Positions 28,744 to 38,546 of a stretch of DNA of 64,000 nucleotides are shown in pieces. Source of the stretch: Enterococcus ureilyticus (lineage in GTDB: Bacteria > Bacillota > Bacilli > Lactobacillales > Enterococcaceae); assembly GCF_001730315.1 (NCBI RefSeq), contig NZ_MIKC01000040.1, forward strand, positions 62,001-126,000. Reading direction: 5' to 3'. The first letter of the stretch is position 1; every line of letters begins with the position of its first letter. The translations under genes and the position numbers were made by a program. Under the pieces are notes generated by a model, which was not told the origin of the DNA, did no database searches, and saw only the letters and a list, made by a program, of their open reading frames with translations.

Positions 28744-31428
28744 ATGAAAAAAAGATTTTGGGTAGGAATAGTAGCGATTGGCTTACTTGTAGGAGTAGGT
28801 TCGCATGTGTATGCGGAAGAATTGAAGGAGCCGACGATAGCTGATGTTGTAGGTGAAGGTTTGCAGCCTGGTATTCCAGAGAAAAGAAAAAAAGCGCGTA
28901 CAACGAAGGCAGCCACCGAAGTAGTTTATGTTCCAGCGGAGGAAGTTGAGAAGATCAAAGCTGTTCAACAGAGTTATCAAGATGTGGTTGCTGATGTTAA
29001 GCAGACGGATAAGTTTTCAACACTGCCGGTACTGGCAAATGGCACATATACTTTAGGGGAATTTAAAACAGAAGTTGTTGAAAAGGCGGCCGAGCAAGTC
29101 AACTTTTACCGTACACTTGCGGGCGTATCACCAATTCCGTTTGCAGCAGAATCGACCGAATACACACAACATGCAGCAATCGGCATGGCTGCTATCCAGA
29201 AACAAACGCACTATTTGGATACGTATGAAAAACCAGCGGATATGCCTGAAGAGTTTTGGTTGACGGCGAATAAAGCATCAAGGCAGTCTAATATCCATTC
29301 AAACCAAAAAGAAGCGTCTTTAAATAGTCATCAGGATGCGTTTGTTGTAGATTGGGGTAAAGGGAATAAAACAGTAGGACATCGTACAGGTATGTTGAGT
29401 TTATCAGGTGTAGATATGGGATTTGGTTATGCCAAAGCAAATCAGTCTGCTACTGAAGCGAGCGAAATGAATTATTTTACCTCTACGTATATTAGAGATG
29501 ATTATAAAGGAATCAGTACAAGGTATGAAAATGATACTATTGTTCAGTGGCCAAGTTCTGGGATTTTCCCTTATGAATTATACAATGTGGATAATCCTTA
29601 TATGGATAATTCGTATAAAGAAAACATGCCAGACCTCTATGAAAAAAATATGCGCTGGTCAGTACATTTTAATGAAAAAGGCTATAAGCTGACAGATAAA
29701 GTAGCTGTGACATTAACAAATCAAGCAACAGGAAAAAGTACTGTTATTAGCAATGATGCGGATGGTGGTGAATTAACACTTGAAAATCCAAAACCTGGCT
29801 ACTATGCAAGAGGTGGCTATGTAACAGTCGTTTTTAGACCCAATAATAATTATACGATTGAAAAAAATGATGTTTACAAAGTTGAAATTACAGGGATCGA
29901 AAAAGCTGGGACAGCCTATACCCATGTTTATGAAACGCGTTTTGCTGGAATGAATGATACCTTTAAAGCTGAAGTAATTCCAGTGAAGGAAATTGTATTC
30001 GACTCAAGCGTTGATGAACTAGAAGTTGGAGAAAAAGCGAAAATTGAAGCTAGCGTGCGTCCGGAAAATGCGACGAATAAGACTCTTGTTTGGAAAAGCT
30101 CAGATGAAAATATAGCAACAGTAGATCAAGCGGGAGAAGTAAAAGCATTAAAAGCTGGTAAAGTTGTGATCAAGGTCGAAACAGAAGATGGCACTGTTAG
30201 GAAAGAACAAATGTTAACCGTCTACAATGAACGAGTGAATATTAATTATGCTGATTATGACGAGTTGCAAAAAATTATTGGATTTGATGAAGATAATGTA
30301 AATGACTTTATCTGGGAACGATATAAAGGATTCTTCCATTCGATTGATGACTTATCACGAGTAGAATGGATTGATGCAGCTCTGATAAAAAAAATCAAAG
30401 ATCAGGGAATTGCTTATGTACCAGCGAAGTTTAATGGCGTTTTTCCAGCAAAAATAGCCAATATTTTCGAAGATCCGTCAATGGGAAATGGAGTGGCTAA
30501 TTCACTTGGCCTCTCGGTTTATGATACGGTGAGTAGAGAAGACTTATTGAGTTTAAACTATTTTGGTGCGAGCTATTTAGAAGTTGTTCATTCGTTTAGC
30601 GGGATAGAATATTTAGGGAACCTAAATCGTCTGTTTGTTTATACAGATGTAACTGAATTTTCTTGGACCAAGTTTATACCAGAGTTAGAAGAGCTAAATT
30701 TATTTGGTGATGTTGTAAGAGGAAATCCTGTTGATATGGAAAATACTCTTCAAGTTGATGCTACAGGATTGGCGAATTTAAAGAAGCTGAAAAGATTAGA
30801 ACTTTCTGAATCGTATATTCATGATCTTCGTTTTATAAATGAATTACCGATGTTGGAAAGGCTAGAGGTTTTTCGAATGGTGATTGAACAAATGCCGCAG
30901 ATTGAAACGATGGAATACCTAGAATCAATCTCTATTGGCGATAGCCGTTTCAAAGATATCTCTTGGATGAAAGATTTGAAAGATTTATCGGATTTGACTT
31001 TTTGGTTAAGTCATAACGAGCTAACAGATATTTCAGGGTTAGCGAATTTGGAAAAAATTGGGTCCTTGAATCTTTCGAATAACAATATTTCAGATATTAG
31101 TTCTTTAGCCAACTTGAAAGAGTTTTACTCCTTAAATTTGAGAAACAATCAGATAGAAAATGTTGATGTTTTCTCACAGTTAGCGATAGTAAACGAAATT
31201 GATTTATCAAGGAATAAACTTACAAATATTACTGGTTTTTCTAAGTTAGAACAAGCGAGCACGTTAAACCTATCACATAATCAATTAACAGATATCTCGC
31301 CATTACAGAATTTAAAGAAAGCGTCTGTTTTAGATTTATCTAATAACCAGATTACTGATCGCTCACCACTTAATGGTAGTGGAAAATCTTTTTATTATCT
31401 GTACTTAAATAATAATCCATTAAAATAG
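28744..31428 (+). CDS. Secreted CAP / Ig-like / leucine-rich-repeat protein
   Basis: 894 residues. The signal peptide is MKKRFWVGIVAIGLLVGVGS with cleavage after VYA. Domains: a CAP/SCP domain (about 105-245, EKAAEQVNFYRTLAGVSPIP ... VGHRTGMLSLSG); a beta module (about 300-410); a BIG2 Ig-like domain (about 418-500, EIVFDSSVDELEVGEKAKIE, LVWKSSDENIATVD); a helix-hairpin-helix-like segment (about 501-560); then irregular and classic internalin-type LRRs (about 610-885, LSNNNISDISSLANLKEFYS). No LPXTG or membrane tail, so it is released or held non-covalently. Adhesion is the usual LRR role; the mix with CAP and HhH is unusual. Confidence 0.82.
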   Translation: MKKRFWVGIVAIGLLVGVGSHVYAEELKEPTIADVVGEGLQPGIPEKRKKARTTKAATEVVYVPAEEVEKIKAVQQSYQDVVADVKQTDKFSTLPVLANGTYTLGEFKTEVVEKAAEQVNFYRTLAGVSPIPFAAESTEYTQHAAIGMAAIQKQTHYLDTYEKPADMPEEFWLTANKASRQSNIHSNQKEASLNSHQDAFVVDWGKGNKTVGHRTGMLSLSGVDMGFGYAKANQSATEASEMNYFTSTYIRDDYKGISTRYENDTIVQWPSSGIFPYELYNVDNPYMDNSYKENMPDLYEKNMRWSVHFNEKGYKLTDKVAVTLTNQATGKSTVISNDADGGELTLENPKPGYYARGGYVTVVFRPNNNYTIEKNDVYKVEITGIEKAGTAYTHVYETRFAGMNDTFKAEVIPVKEIVFDSSVDELEVGEKAKIEASVRPENATNKTLVWKSSDENIATVDQAGEVKALKAGKVVIKVETEDGTVRKEQMLTVYNERVNINYADYDELQKIIGFDEDNVNDFIWERYKGFFHSIDDLSRVEWIDAALIKKIKDQGIAYVPAKFNGVFPAKIANIFEDPSMGNGVANSLGLSVYDTVSREDLLSLNYFGASYLEVVHSFSGIEYLGNLNRLFVYTDVTEFSWTKFIPELEELNLFGDVVRGNPVDMENTLQVDATGLANLKKLKRLELSESYIHDLRFINELPMLERLEVFRMVIEQMPQIETMEYLESISIGDSRFKDISWMKDLKDLSDLTFWLSHNELTDISGLANLEKIGSLNLSNNNISDISSLANLKEFYSLNLRNNQIENVDVFSQLAIVNEIDLSRNKLTNITGFSKLEQASTLNLSHNQLTDISPLQNLKKASVLDLSNNQITDRSPLNGSGKSFYYLYLNNNPLK

Positions 31429-31439
31429 TTGAATGAAGC

Positions 31440-31478
31440 AATGTTTGCTCTCTCATGAGAAGCAGACATTGTTTTTTT
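31440..31478 (+). terminator. Intrinsic terminator after the LRR gene
   Basis: AATGTTTGCT (31440-31449) pairs with AGCAGACATT (31461-31470) with one mismatch, followed by GTTTTTTT. Confidence 0.8.
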
Positions 31479-31551
31479 AGGGTCCAACTATCTTTTTACA
31501 AGCGTTTCCTCTAAAATAAAGATACGAGAAAACAGGACAGGGGTGCCTTAA

Positions 31552-32511
31552 ATGGTAACAATCAAAGATGTAGCAAAAAAAGCTGGTGTATCTGTTGCCA
31601 GTGTTTCCAGATATATCAATAAAAATGGCTATGTAAGAAATGAAACTGGGGAAAAAATTGCAGAAGCAATAGATGAGTTAAACTATGTGCCAAACGAAGT
31701 AGCACGTTCTTTATTTCAAAAAAAATCAAAAATCATAGGAGTTTTGTTACCCGATATTGCCAATCCCTATTTTCCTTTATTGGCAAAAGGCATTGAAGAA
31801 ACGTTAATTAAAAATGGCTATATGATGTTGCTAGCAAACACATCGGATTCAAAAGAACAGCTACAACAATACATCACGACCTTCATCCAAAATAATGTAA
31901 GTGGAATCATCACAGCGTTACCAATTGAACCTTTAACGGATATTTCAGTTGTTGGCATCGACAGAGTGTACGCTGGTGATTTTAATAAGGTATTACCGGA
32001 TGATTATTTAGGTGGCAAGATAATCGGGGAAGAAATTCTAAAGACGAACTTTGAAAATATTTTGATCATTACTGGGGATTTAGCCTTTCAGAGTGCGAAG
32101 AAGCGATTGAAAGGACTAAAAGATGCTTTAAAAGGACAGACGGATCATTACCAAGTATTTGAAACAAGCTCATTCAACGTCAATGAAGTGGATAAAATTT
32201 CAGATACCTTTTTTAAAGAGTACGAAAATGTAGATACGGTGATTGCCTCGAATGACTATCTAGCATTAAAAATTATGCAAAAAGCGCAACAAAAAGGGTT
32301 ATCGATCCCTAAAGACCTACAAATAATGGGTTATGATGGGATTCCTTTTTCAGAGATGACGTATCCTAAATTGACAACCATTAAGCAACCAGTTTATGAA
32401 ATAGGGGAAACGGCTGCATCACTCATGATACAGCTTTTAGCAGGAGCAGCAGGGGAAAAACAAGAAAAAATCTTACCGGTCATCTTGCAAAAAGGAGAAA
32501 GTTTACGCTGA
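31552..32511 (+). CDS. rbsR: LacI-family ribose operon repressor RbsR
   Basis: 319 residues. The N-terminal LacI HTH is TIKDVAKKAGVSVASVSRYI (2-21) with hinge helix YVPNEVARSLFQ; the periplasmic-binding-type effector domain has IIGVLLPDIANPYFPLLAKG and MGYDGIPFSEMTYPKLTTI. First gene of the cluster; the promoter and operator for rbsK follow 5-45 bp after its stop. It presumably senses ribose or a ribose phosphate. The assignment rests on family plus the rbs genes directly downstream. Confidence 0.9.
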   Translation: MVTIKDVAKKAGVSVASVSRYINKNGYVRNETGEKIAEAIDELNYVPNEVARSLFQKKSKIIGVLLPDIANPYFPLLAKGIEETLIKNGYMMLLANTSDSKEQLQQYITTFIQNNVSGIITALPIEPLTDISVVGIDRVYAGDFNKVLPDDYLGGKIIGEEILKTNFENILIITGDLAFQSAKKRLKGLKDALKGQTDHYQVFETSSFNVNEVDKISDTFFKEYENVDTVIASNDYLALKIMQKAQQKGLSIPKDLQIMGYDGIPFSEMTYPKLTTIKQPVYEIGETAASLMIQLLAGAAGEKQEKILPVILQKGESLR

Positions 32512-32516
32512 AAAGG

Positions 32517-32567
32517 TTTACATTTTCGCCGAATGGTGTTAATGTATGCTTATAGGTAACCGGTTAC
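32517..32567 (+). promoter_or_regulatory. rbsKDACB promoter and RbsR operator
   Basis: TTTACA (32517-32522) and TAATGT (32540-32545), 17 bp apart, are followed by the perfect 12-bp palindrome GTAACCGGTTAC (32556-32567), just past the expected transcription start. A central CG palindrome in this place is what a LacI-type repressor needs. Confidence 0.75.
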
Positions 32568-32590
32568 ACATTGTGAATGGAGATGAAATA

Positions 32591-33472
32591 ATGAAAAAAG
32601 TAGCAGTAATTGGCAGCATATCAACAGATTTTGTTGTAACAACTAAAATTATTCCAAATCAAGGAGAAACGTTGGTAGGAGAGAGTTTTCAGACCTTTTT
32701 TGGTGGTAAAGGAGCAAATCAAGCAATCGCTTTAAGCCGTTCAGGTTTAGACGTTTCAATGATCGGAGCAGTAGGGAAGGATGTTTTTGGTCAAGCACTG
32801 ATCGATAATTTAAAAGAAAATGGCATCAACACAGATATGATTCAAACCGTTGATACTGCAGAGAGCGGCTCTGCACATATCCAAGTAATGGATGGTGACA
32901 ATCGGATCATTATTATTCCAGGAGCCAATGATCGACTATCCATTGATGTTGTGAAACAGTACCAACAACAACTTCAACAAATGGAAATGGTCATTTTACA
33001 AAATGAAATTCCGGTAGAAACGATTGAGTATATTATTGATTTTTGTGCAACTCAGCGTATTCAGGTATTATACAATCCTGCGCCAGCCAAAGAAATCTCA
33101 GAAGAATATATAGAAAAAGTGACGTATCTAACTCCGAATGAGCATGAAGCAGTATTGCTATTTGGAAATAAAGAACGAGCAGAAGTATTGCGAAACTATC
33201 CGAATAAATTGATCATCACCTTGGGCAATCAAGGTGCAACGTTCTTTGATGGTGAAGCAGAAGTGATCGTACCTGCACAAAAAGTAGCAACTGTTATCGA
33301 TACAACAGGCGCGGGGGATACCTTCAATGGTTATTTTGCAAAGGGAATTTTAGAAGGACTAACAATTGCAGAAAGTCTGAAACTTGGGAATGCGGCATCA
33401 GCCATTGCAATTCAAACAAAAGGTGCCCAAAACGGTATTCCGATGTATGAAAAGGTGGTCGCTAGTTTATGA
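32591..33472 (+). CDS. rbsK: Ribokinase
   Basis: 293 residues from the ATG at 32591 (GGAG upstream); the frame continues to 32546 through the operator. PfkB-family features: VAVIGSISTDFVV, GGKGANQAIALSRSG, NEIPVET, the ATP site TLGNQGATFFDGE and the catalytic anion-hole DTTGAGDTFNGYFA with Asp. It phosphorylates D-ribose to ribose 5-phosphate in the cytoplasm. Its stop overlaps the rbsD start (ATGA). Confidence 0.96.
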   Translation: MKKVAVIGSISTDFVVTTKIIPNQGETLVGESFQTFFGGKGANQAIALSRSGLDVSMIGAVGKDVFGQALIDNLKENGINTDMIQTVDTAESGSAHIQVMDGDNRIIIIPGANDRLSIDVVKQYQQQLQQMEMVILQNEIPVETIEYIIDFCATQRIQVLYNPAPAKEISEEYIEKVTYLTPNEHEAVLLFGNKERAEVLRNYPNKLIITLGNQGATFFDGEAEVIVPAQKVATVIDTTGAGDTFNGYFAKGILEGLTIAESLKLGNAASAIAIQTKGAQNGIPMYEKVVASL

Positions 33473-33858
33473 AAAAAAGAGGGATTTTAAATTCTGAGAT
33501 CGCTAAAATTGTGGATGATCTTAGACATACGGATCGGATTATTATCGGTGATTGTGGCTTGCCTGTTCCAGAAAATGTCAAGCAAATCGATATTTCTTTA
33601 AAGCAGGGAACGCCATCATTTTATTCTGTTTTGGAATTGATTTTAGAAGAGGTAGCGGTAGAAAAAGCTGTATTAGCAACCGAAATCAAGGAGAACAATG
33701 TTGAATTACATGGACAACTAAAAGAATTGCTCCCAGAGATTGAGTATGTTTCTCATGATGAGTTTAAACAACTTAGCAAAGAAGTAAAAGCTGTGATTCG
33801 AACTGGAGAAGATACACCCTATGCAAATGTGATTTTACAGTCAGCGGTAATTTTTTAG
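33469..33858 (+). CDS. rbsD: D-ribose pyranase
   Basis: 129 residues, the RbsD/FucU family: ILNSEIAKIVDDLRHTDRII, IGDCGLPVPENVKQIDISL with the conserved Asp and His-region, and the C-terminal VIRTGEDTPYANVIL. It interconverts beta-pyranose and furanose forms of ribose to feed ribokinase. It overlaps rbsK by 4 bp and sits 20 bp before rbsA. Confidence 0.96.
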   Translation: MKKRGILNSEIAKIVDDLRHTDRIIIGDCGLPVPENVKQIDISLKQGTPSFYSVLELILEEVAVEKAVLATEIKENNVELHGQLKELLPEIEYVSHDEFKQLSKEVKAVIRTGEDTPYANVILQSAVIF

Positions 33859-33878
33859 AAAATGAGAGGGGTAATCTC

Positions 33879-35360
33879 ATGGAAGTTAAAATGATAGGAA
33901 TCAGTAAAAGTTTTGGAACGAATAAAGTGTTAGAAGGTGTTGATTTCGAATTAAGATCAGGAGAAATACATGCGTTGATGGGGGAAAATGGTGCCGGCAA
34001 ATCAACATTAATGAATATTTTGACAGGCTTGCATAAACGCGATGCTGGAAAAATCTATATTGATGGAACAGAACATTATTTTAAAAATGCCAAAGAAGCA
34101 GAAGAATTCGGCGTAACTTTTATTCACCAAGAAATGAATACGTTTTCTAATATGACGGTATTGGAAAATATGTATCTTAATCGAGAATTAAAAACAAAGT
34201 TAGGATTATTGGATAACAAGAAAATGGCAGCAGAAGCCAAGAAGATATTCAATGAACTGCATATCTCATTAAACTTGGAAGCGCAAGTTGATACGTTATC
34301 TGTAGGGCAACAACAAATGTTGGAAATTGCTAAATCACTGATGACAAATGGAAAAGTGTTGATTATGGATGAACCGACAGCAGCATTGTCAGAAACGGAA
34401 ATTGATAATTTATTTACAATCATTCGTGGATTAAAGAACAACGGGGTAGCAATTGTTTATATTTCTCATCGGATGGAAGAGATTTTTGCCTTGTGTGATC
34501 GGATTACAGTGATGCGTGATGGGATATCAGTCAGCACCCATCAAATTTCTGAAGTCAATGTGAATCAAATAGTACGAGATATGGTAGGGCGTGACATTGG
34601 AGACTTTTATCCAGAAAAAACAACCCCGATCGGTGCTATAAAATTTGAAGTAAAAAATCTAACGTCTACCGGTCTTTTTGAAAACGTTTCATTTTCAGTT
34701 AGAGAAGGAGAAATACTTGGTTTCTCAGGATTAATGGGGTCGGGAAGAACGGAAATTATGAGAGGAATCTTTGGGATTGATCGCTATGACTCTGGCGAAA
34801 TTCGATTAAATGGAGAGCAAATCACTATTCGTAAGCCCTCTGATGCAATCAAAAAAGGCATTGGTTTTCTAACAGAAAATCGCAAAGATGAGGGATTGAT
34901 CCTTGATTTTAGTTTGGAAGATAATATTGTGCTTCCTTCAGTGGATGAATTTAGTAAGCGAGGGTTGCTGGAGCAAAAAACAATAGATGAATTTGTGGCG
35001 TTATTACTCAAACGTCTCGTAGTGAAGGCAGAAAATAAGGATGTCCCTGCCAGTAGTTTATCAGGTGGTAATCAGCAAAAAGTGGTATTAGCCAAATGGA
35101 TCGGGATAGGTCCCCAAGTGCTGATTTTAGATGAGCCGACTAGGGGTGTAGATGTTGGTGCAAAGCGCGAAATTTATTTATTGATGAATGAATTAGCACA
35201 ACGTGGTGTGGCGATCCTCATGATTTCCAGTGATTTACCAGAAGTAATGAGTGTCAGTGATCGTATCATCGTGGTGAGAGAAGGACAACTCGCTGGAGAA
35301 GTTTTAAAAAGCGAAGCAACACAAGAAAAAATTATGAACTTAGCTACGGGAGGGAATTGA
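33879..35360 (+). CDS. rbsA: Ribose ABC transporter, double ATPase subunit
   Basis: 493 residues with two ABC cassettes. Cassette 1 has Walker A GENGAGKSTLMN (about 36-47), signature LSVGQQQMLEIAKSL and Walker B VLIMDEPTAALSE. Cassette 2 (from about 255) has a degenerate Walker A GLMGSGRTE, signature LSGGNQQKVVLAKWI and Walker B VLILDEPTRGVDVGAKREIY, as is typical of the CUT2 family. It drives ribose import with RbsC and RbsB. Confidence 0.96.
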   Translation: MEVKMIGISKSFGTNKVLEGVDFELRSGEIHALMGENGAGKSTLMNILTGLHKRDAGKIYIDGTEHYFKNAKEAEEFGVTFIHQEMNTFSNMTVLENMYLNRELKTKLGLLDNKKMAAEAKKIFNELHISLNLEAQVDTLSVGQQQMLEIAKSLMTNGKVLIMDEPTAALSETEIDNLFTIIRGLKNNGVAIVYISHRMEEIFALCDRITVMRDGISVSTHQISEVNVNQIVRDMVGRDIGDFYPEKTTPIGAIKFEVKNLTSTGLFENVSFSVREGEILGFSGLMGSGRTEIMRGIFGIDRYDSGEIRLNGEQITIRKPSDAIKKGIGFLTENRKDEGLILDFSLEDNIVLPSVDEFSKRGLLEQKTIDEFVALLLKRLVVKAENKDVPASSLSGGNQQKVVLAKWIGIGPQVLILDEPTRGVDVGAKREIYLLMNELAQRGVAILMISSDLPEVMSVSDRIIVVREGQLAGEVLKSEATQEKIMNLATGGN

Positions 35361-35362
35361 GC

Positions 35363-36307
35363 ATGGAAAATATAAAAAAGAAAAAGATTGCCTTAGGATC
35401 ATTAGGCCCATTACTTGCATTGGTCGCTTTAGTGATCGTTGTAACGGTGTTAAACCCTAGCTTTATTACACCCAATAATTTATTGAACCTATTGCGCCAA
35501 GTGTCAATTAATGCCTTGATTGCATTTGGGATGAGTTTTGTTATTTTGACGGGCGGTATTGATTTGTCAGTGGGCTCGACATTAGCTTTGTCGGGAGCGT
35601 TGACGGCAGGACTGATTGCTAACGGTATTTCTCCGATTTTAGCGATGCTGTTTGGTATGATTTTGGGCGCTTTTTTAGGAATGGTCAATGGACTTTTGAT
35701 CACGAAAGGGAAAATGGCACCGTTTATCGCGACTTTAGCAACAATGACGATTTATCGTGGTGCGACACTGGTTTACACCGATGGTAATCCAATCACAGGA
35801 ATTGGTAAAAGTTTTATTTTTCAATTTATGGGCAAAGGCTATTTGTTTGGCGTACCGTTTCCGATCATTGTTATGTTGGTATTTTTCTTCTTATTATATA
35901 TGTTGCTTCATAAAACTGCGTTTGGAAAAAAGACCTACGCGGTCGGTGGAAATTTAAAGGCCGCAGAAATAGCTGGAGTGAAAACAGACCGAATTCAAAT
36001 TATCATTTATACGATTTCAGGATTGATGGCGTCAATTTCAGGGATCATCCTCACTTCTCGTTTAAATTCGGCGCAACCTACGGCAGGTCAATCTTATGAA
36101 ATGGATGCAATTGCTGCAGTTGTGTTAGGAGGGACTAGTTTATCAGGTGGAAAAGGGCGTTTATTTGGAACCTTGATAGGTGTGTTGATTATCGGGACAA
36201 TCAATAATGGCTTGAATTTATTAGGGGTATCCAGTTTCTATCAACAAATCGTCAAAGGATTAGTGATCATTGTCGCAGTATTGCTAGACCGAAAACAAAA
36301 TAAATAA
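35363..36307 (+). CDS. rbsC: Ribose ABC transporter permease
   Basis: 314 residues from the ATG at 35363 (GGGAGGGA upstream). There are about nine hydrophobic helices. The BPD_transp_2 hallmarks SFVILTGGIDLSVGSTLALS and the cytoplasmic loop GGNLKAAEIAGVKTDRIQI with AAVVLGGTSLSGGKG mark it as a CUT2 permease. It directly follows rbsA and precedes rbsB. Confidence 0.95.
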   Translation: MENIKKKKIALGSLGPLLALVALVIVVTVLNPSFITPNNLLNLLRQVSINALIAFGMSFVILTGGIDLSVGSTLALSGALTAGLIANGISPILAMLFGMILGAFLGMVNGLLITKGKMAPFIATLATMTIYRGATLVYTDGNPITGIGKSFIFQFMGKGYLFGVPFPIIVMLVFFFLLYMLLHKTAFGKKTYAVGGNLKAAEIAGVKTDRIQIIIYTISGLMASISGIILTSRLNSAQPTAGQSYEMDAIAAVVLGGTSLSGGKGRLFGTLIGVLIIGTINNGLNLLGVSSFYQQIVKGLVIIVAVLLDRKQNK

Positions 36308-36329
36308 CTAAATAAAGGAGAAAATGACT

Positions 36330-37265
36330 ATGAAAAAATTGTTCATTTCAATGATGGCAGCAAGCTTACTTTTATCAGGGTGCGGTGCAGCAACTTTAGG
36401 GAATAATGAGTCTAAAGAAGATAACAAAGTGGAAGAGAAAAAAGCTGGAGAGCTAAAAGTGGGTGTAAGTATTTCTACATTAAATAATCCATTTTTCGTT
36501 TCAGTTAAAGACGGGATCACTACGCTAGCAAATGAAAATAAGACAAAGACGATCGTTTCCGATGCGCAAAATGACGCTTCAAAACAAAGTAATGATATGG
36601 ATGATTTAATCCAACAAAACGTCGATGTCCTGTTGGTTAATCCCGTTGATTCTTCAGCGATCCAGCCAGCAGTGGAAGCTGCTAATGAAGCAAATATTCC
36701 AGTGATTACGCTAGACAGAAGCTCGGATGGAGGGGATATTTTAACGTTGGTTGCATCTGATAATGTCAAAGGTGGAGAAATGGCCGCAAGCTTTATCGTG
36801 GAAAAAGTTGGTCAAGGCGCAAAAGTGGTTCAACTTGAAGGGACTCCTGGCGCTTCAGCTACTCGTGAGCGTGGAAAAGGCTTTGAAACTATTGCCGAAA
36901 AAGAGCTGAACGTGGTACAAAGTCAGTCCGCTGATTTTGATCGCGCTAAAGGATTGAGCGTTATGGAAAATATGTTACAGTCTAATTCTGATATCACGGC
37001 TGTGTTTGCTCAAAATGATGAAATGGCACTTGGTGCGGTGGAAGCATTGAAAGCAGCGGGCAAAAAGGATGTACTTGTTATTGGATTTGATGGTAATGAG
37101 GATGGCGTAAAAGCAGTAAAAGATGGAACAATGGCCGCAACGGTTGCTCAACAACCTGTTGAGATGGGGAAATTAGCATTACAAGCAGCATATGATCATT
37201 TTGAAGGGAAAAAAGTAGAAAGTAAAATAGATTCACCATTGGAATTAATGAAAGCAAATAAATAG
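36330..37265 (+). CDS. rbsB: Ribose-binding lipoprotein
   Basis: 311 residues. The lipoprotein signal MKKLFISMMAASLLLSGCG places the lipid on Cys18. A Peripla_BP_4 (type I) ribose-binding fold follows: VGVSISTLNNPFFVSVKDGI, LLVNPVDSSAIQPAVEAAN, VITLDRSSDGGD, QNDEMALGAVEALK and VIGFDGNEDGVKAVKDG. The ATG at 36324 is an alternative start, but spacing to GGAG favours 36330. Last gene of the operon, closed by a terminator. Confidence 0.95.
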   Translation: MKKLFISMMAASLLLSGCGAATLGNNESKEDNKVEEKKAGELKVGVSISTLNNPFFVSVKDGITTLANENKTKTIVSDAQNDASKQSNDMDDLIQQNVDVLLVNPVDSSAIQPAVEAANEANIPVITLDRSSDGGDILTLVASDNVKGGEMAASFIVEKVGQGAKVVQLEGTPGASATRERGKGFETIAEKELNVVQSQSADFDRAKGLSVMENMLQSNSDITAVFAQNDEMALGAVEALKAAGKKDVLVIGFDGNEDGVKAVKDGTMAATVAQQPVEMGKLALQAAYDHFEGKKVESKIDSPLELMKANK

Positions 37266-37280
37266 TCAATTCTGAGAAAA

Positions 37281-37340
37281 AAACGCACGCTCTGATTCTG
37301 CTAGATAATCTAGTGGGAGAAAGACGTGCGTTTCTTTTTT
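37281..37340 (+). terminator. Terminator of the rbs operon
   Basis: AAACGCACG (37281-37289) pairs with CGTGCGTTT (37325-37333), with an inner CTAGATAATCTAG hairpin, and is followed by CTTTTTT. Confidence 0.8.
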
Positions 37341-37584
37341 AGAAAGGTTTGTTCTAACTCTTTGTAATTAAGGTATGTTAAAAATATAGAAAACGTGCGA
37401 TTAGTTTAATAAGCGTGACTATTTTTCTCTTGATTATTGTGCCGTAAGAAAATGGCGATTGAGTTTGTTTTATTTAGATGAAATCTATATTTTTTATAAC
37501 AATACCTATATTTTGTTTATTCTTATCCTTTTTTGAAAGCGCTACAATATTAATGTAGACAATTTAATGAAAGGAGTTGGGGAA
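37341..37584 (+). promoter_or_regulatory. Control region of the Ngt/Lpl-type transporter operon with a cre-like site
   Basis: This gap holds no gene. TGAAAGCGCTACAA (37534-37547) matches 12 of 14 positions of the CcpA cre consensus and is 38 bp upstream of the permease start, where bound CcpA would repress. It could instead be an operator for a LacI-type protein. AT-rich hexamers upstream leave the promoter unclear. Confidence 0.5.
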
Positions 37585-38532
37585 ATGAAGAAAAAGTCAA
37601 AGAGCTCGCTTTTTTTTACGAATGTATGGCGATATAAAGCGTTGATCTTAATGGCGATTCCAGCGATGGTTTGGATGATTTTTTTCTTTTACATTCCAGT
37701 TTTGACCAATGTGGTAGCTTTTAAGGATTTCCATATTTCACCAGATGGATTTATTGCTAGTTTAAAAGCGAGCCCTTGGGTTGGCTTAGAGAATTTCAAG
37801 TTTTTATTTTCTTCTAATGATGCCTTTTTGATTACGAAAAATACAGTGTTGTACAACGTGACTTTTATTATTTTGAACCTTGTCATTTCTGTATTTTTTG
37901 CAATCGTGATGAGTGAACTGCGGAATAAGCGTTTGGTAAAAGTCTATCAAACAATGTCTCTTTTGCCGTACTTCTTATCATGGGTTATTATTGGGTATTT
38001 TGTGTATGCCTTTTTAAGTCCAGATAAAGGGATTTTCAATCAATGGATTGTAGGTCAGGGCGGTACGCCAATCAATTGGTATAGTGAACCGAAATTTTGG
38101 CCGTTTATCTTGATTTTTATCGGAACATGGAAAGGAATTGGGTATAATAGTATCATTTATTTTGCCTCGGTTATGGGAATCGATCCTACTTATTATGAGG
38201 CCGCAATGGTCGATGGTGCCAGCAAATGGCAGCAAATCAAGAATGTCACGATTCCTCAATTATTGCCGTTGATGACGATTATGACGATTTTGGCTGTGGG
38301 CAATATTTTTAGAGCTGATTTTGGTTTGTTCTATAATGTTCCAAGAAATTCCGGTTCCTTGTATCAGGTCACCTCTGTTTTGGATACGTATATCTTTAAC
38401 GGATTGACTGCTACAGGAGATATTGGAATGACAGCAGCGGCTGGGTTGTATCAATCAACAGTCGGTTTTGTCTTATTGATGATTACAAACGGAATCGTTC
38501 GTCGCTTTGACAATGATTCGGCATTATTCTAA
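37585..38532 (+). CDS. ABC sugar permease, LplB/NgtP1-like
   Basis: 315 residues from the ATG at 37585 (AAAGGAG eight bases upstream). Six hydrophobic helices and the EAA loop YYEAAMVDGASKWQQIKNVTIPQ (split by one base run; Glu-Ala-Ala...Gly) identify a CUT1 BPD_transp_1 permease of the LplB type, used for large oligosaccharides. It pairs with the next permease and the lipoprotein. No ATPase gene lies here, so a shared MsmK-type ATPase elsewhere is expected, as for NgtS-P1-P2 of Streptococcus pneumoniae. Confidence 0.9.
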   Translation: MKKKSKSSLFFTNVWRYKALILMAIPAMVWMIFFFYIPVLTNVVAFKDFHISPDGFIASLKASPWVGLENFKFLFSSNDAFLITKNTVLYNVTFIILNLVISVFFAIVMSELRNKRLVKVYQTMSLLPYFLSWVIIGYFVYAFLSPDKGIFNQWIVGQGGTPINWYSEPKFWPFILIFIGTWKGIGYNSIIYFASVMGIDPTYYEAAMVDGASKWQQIKNVTIPQLLPLMTIMTILAVGNIFRADFGLFYNVPRNSGSLYQVTSVLDTYIFNGLTATGDIGMTAAAGLYQSTVGFVLLMITNGIVRRFDNDSALF

Positions 38533-38546
38533 GGAGGGTGAAAACA

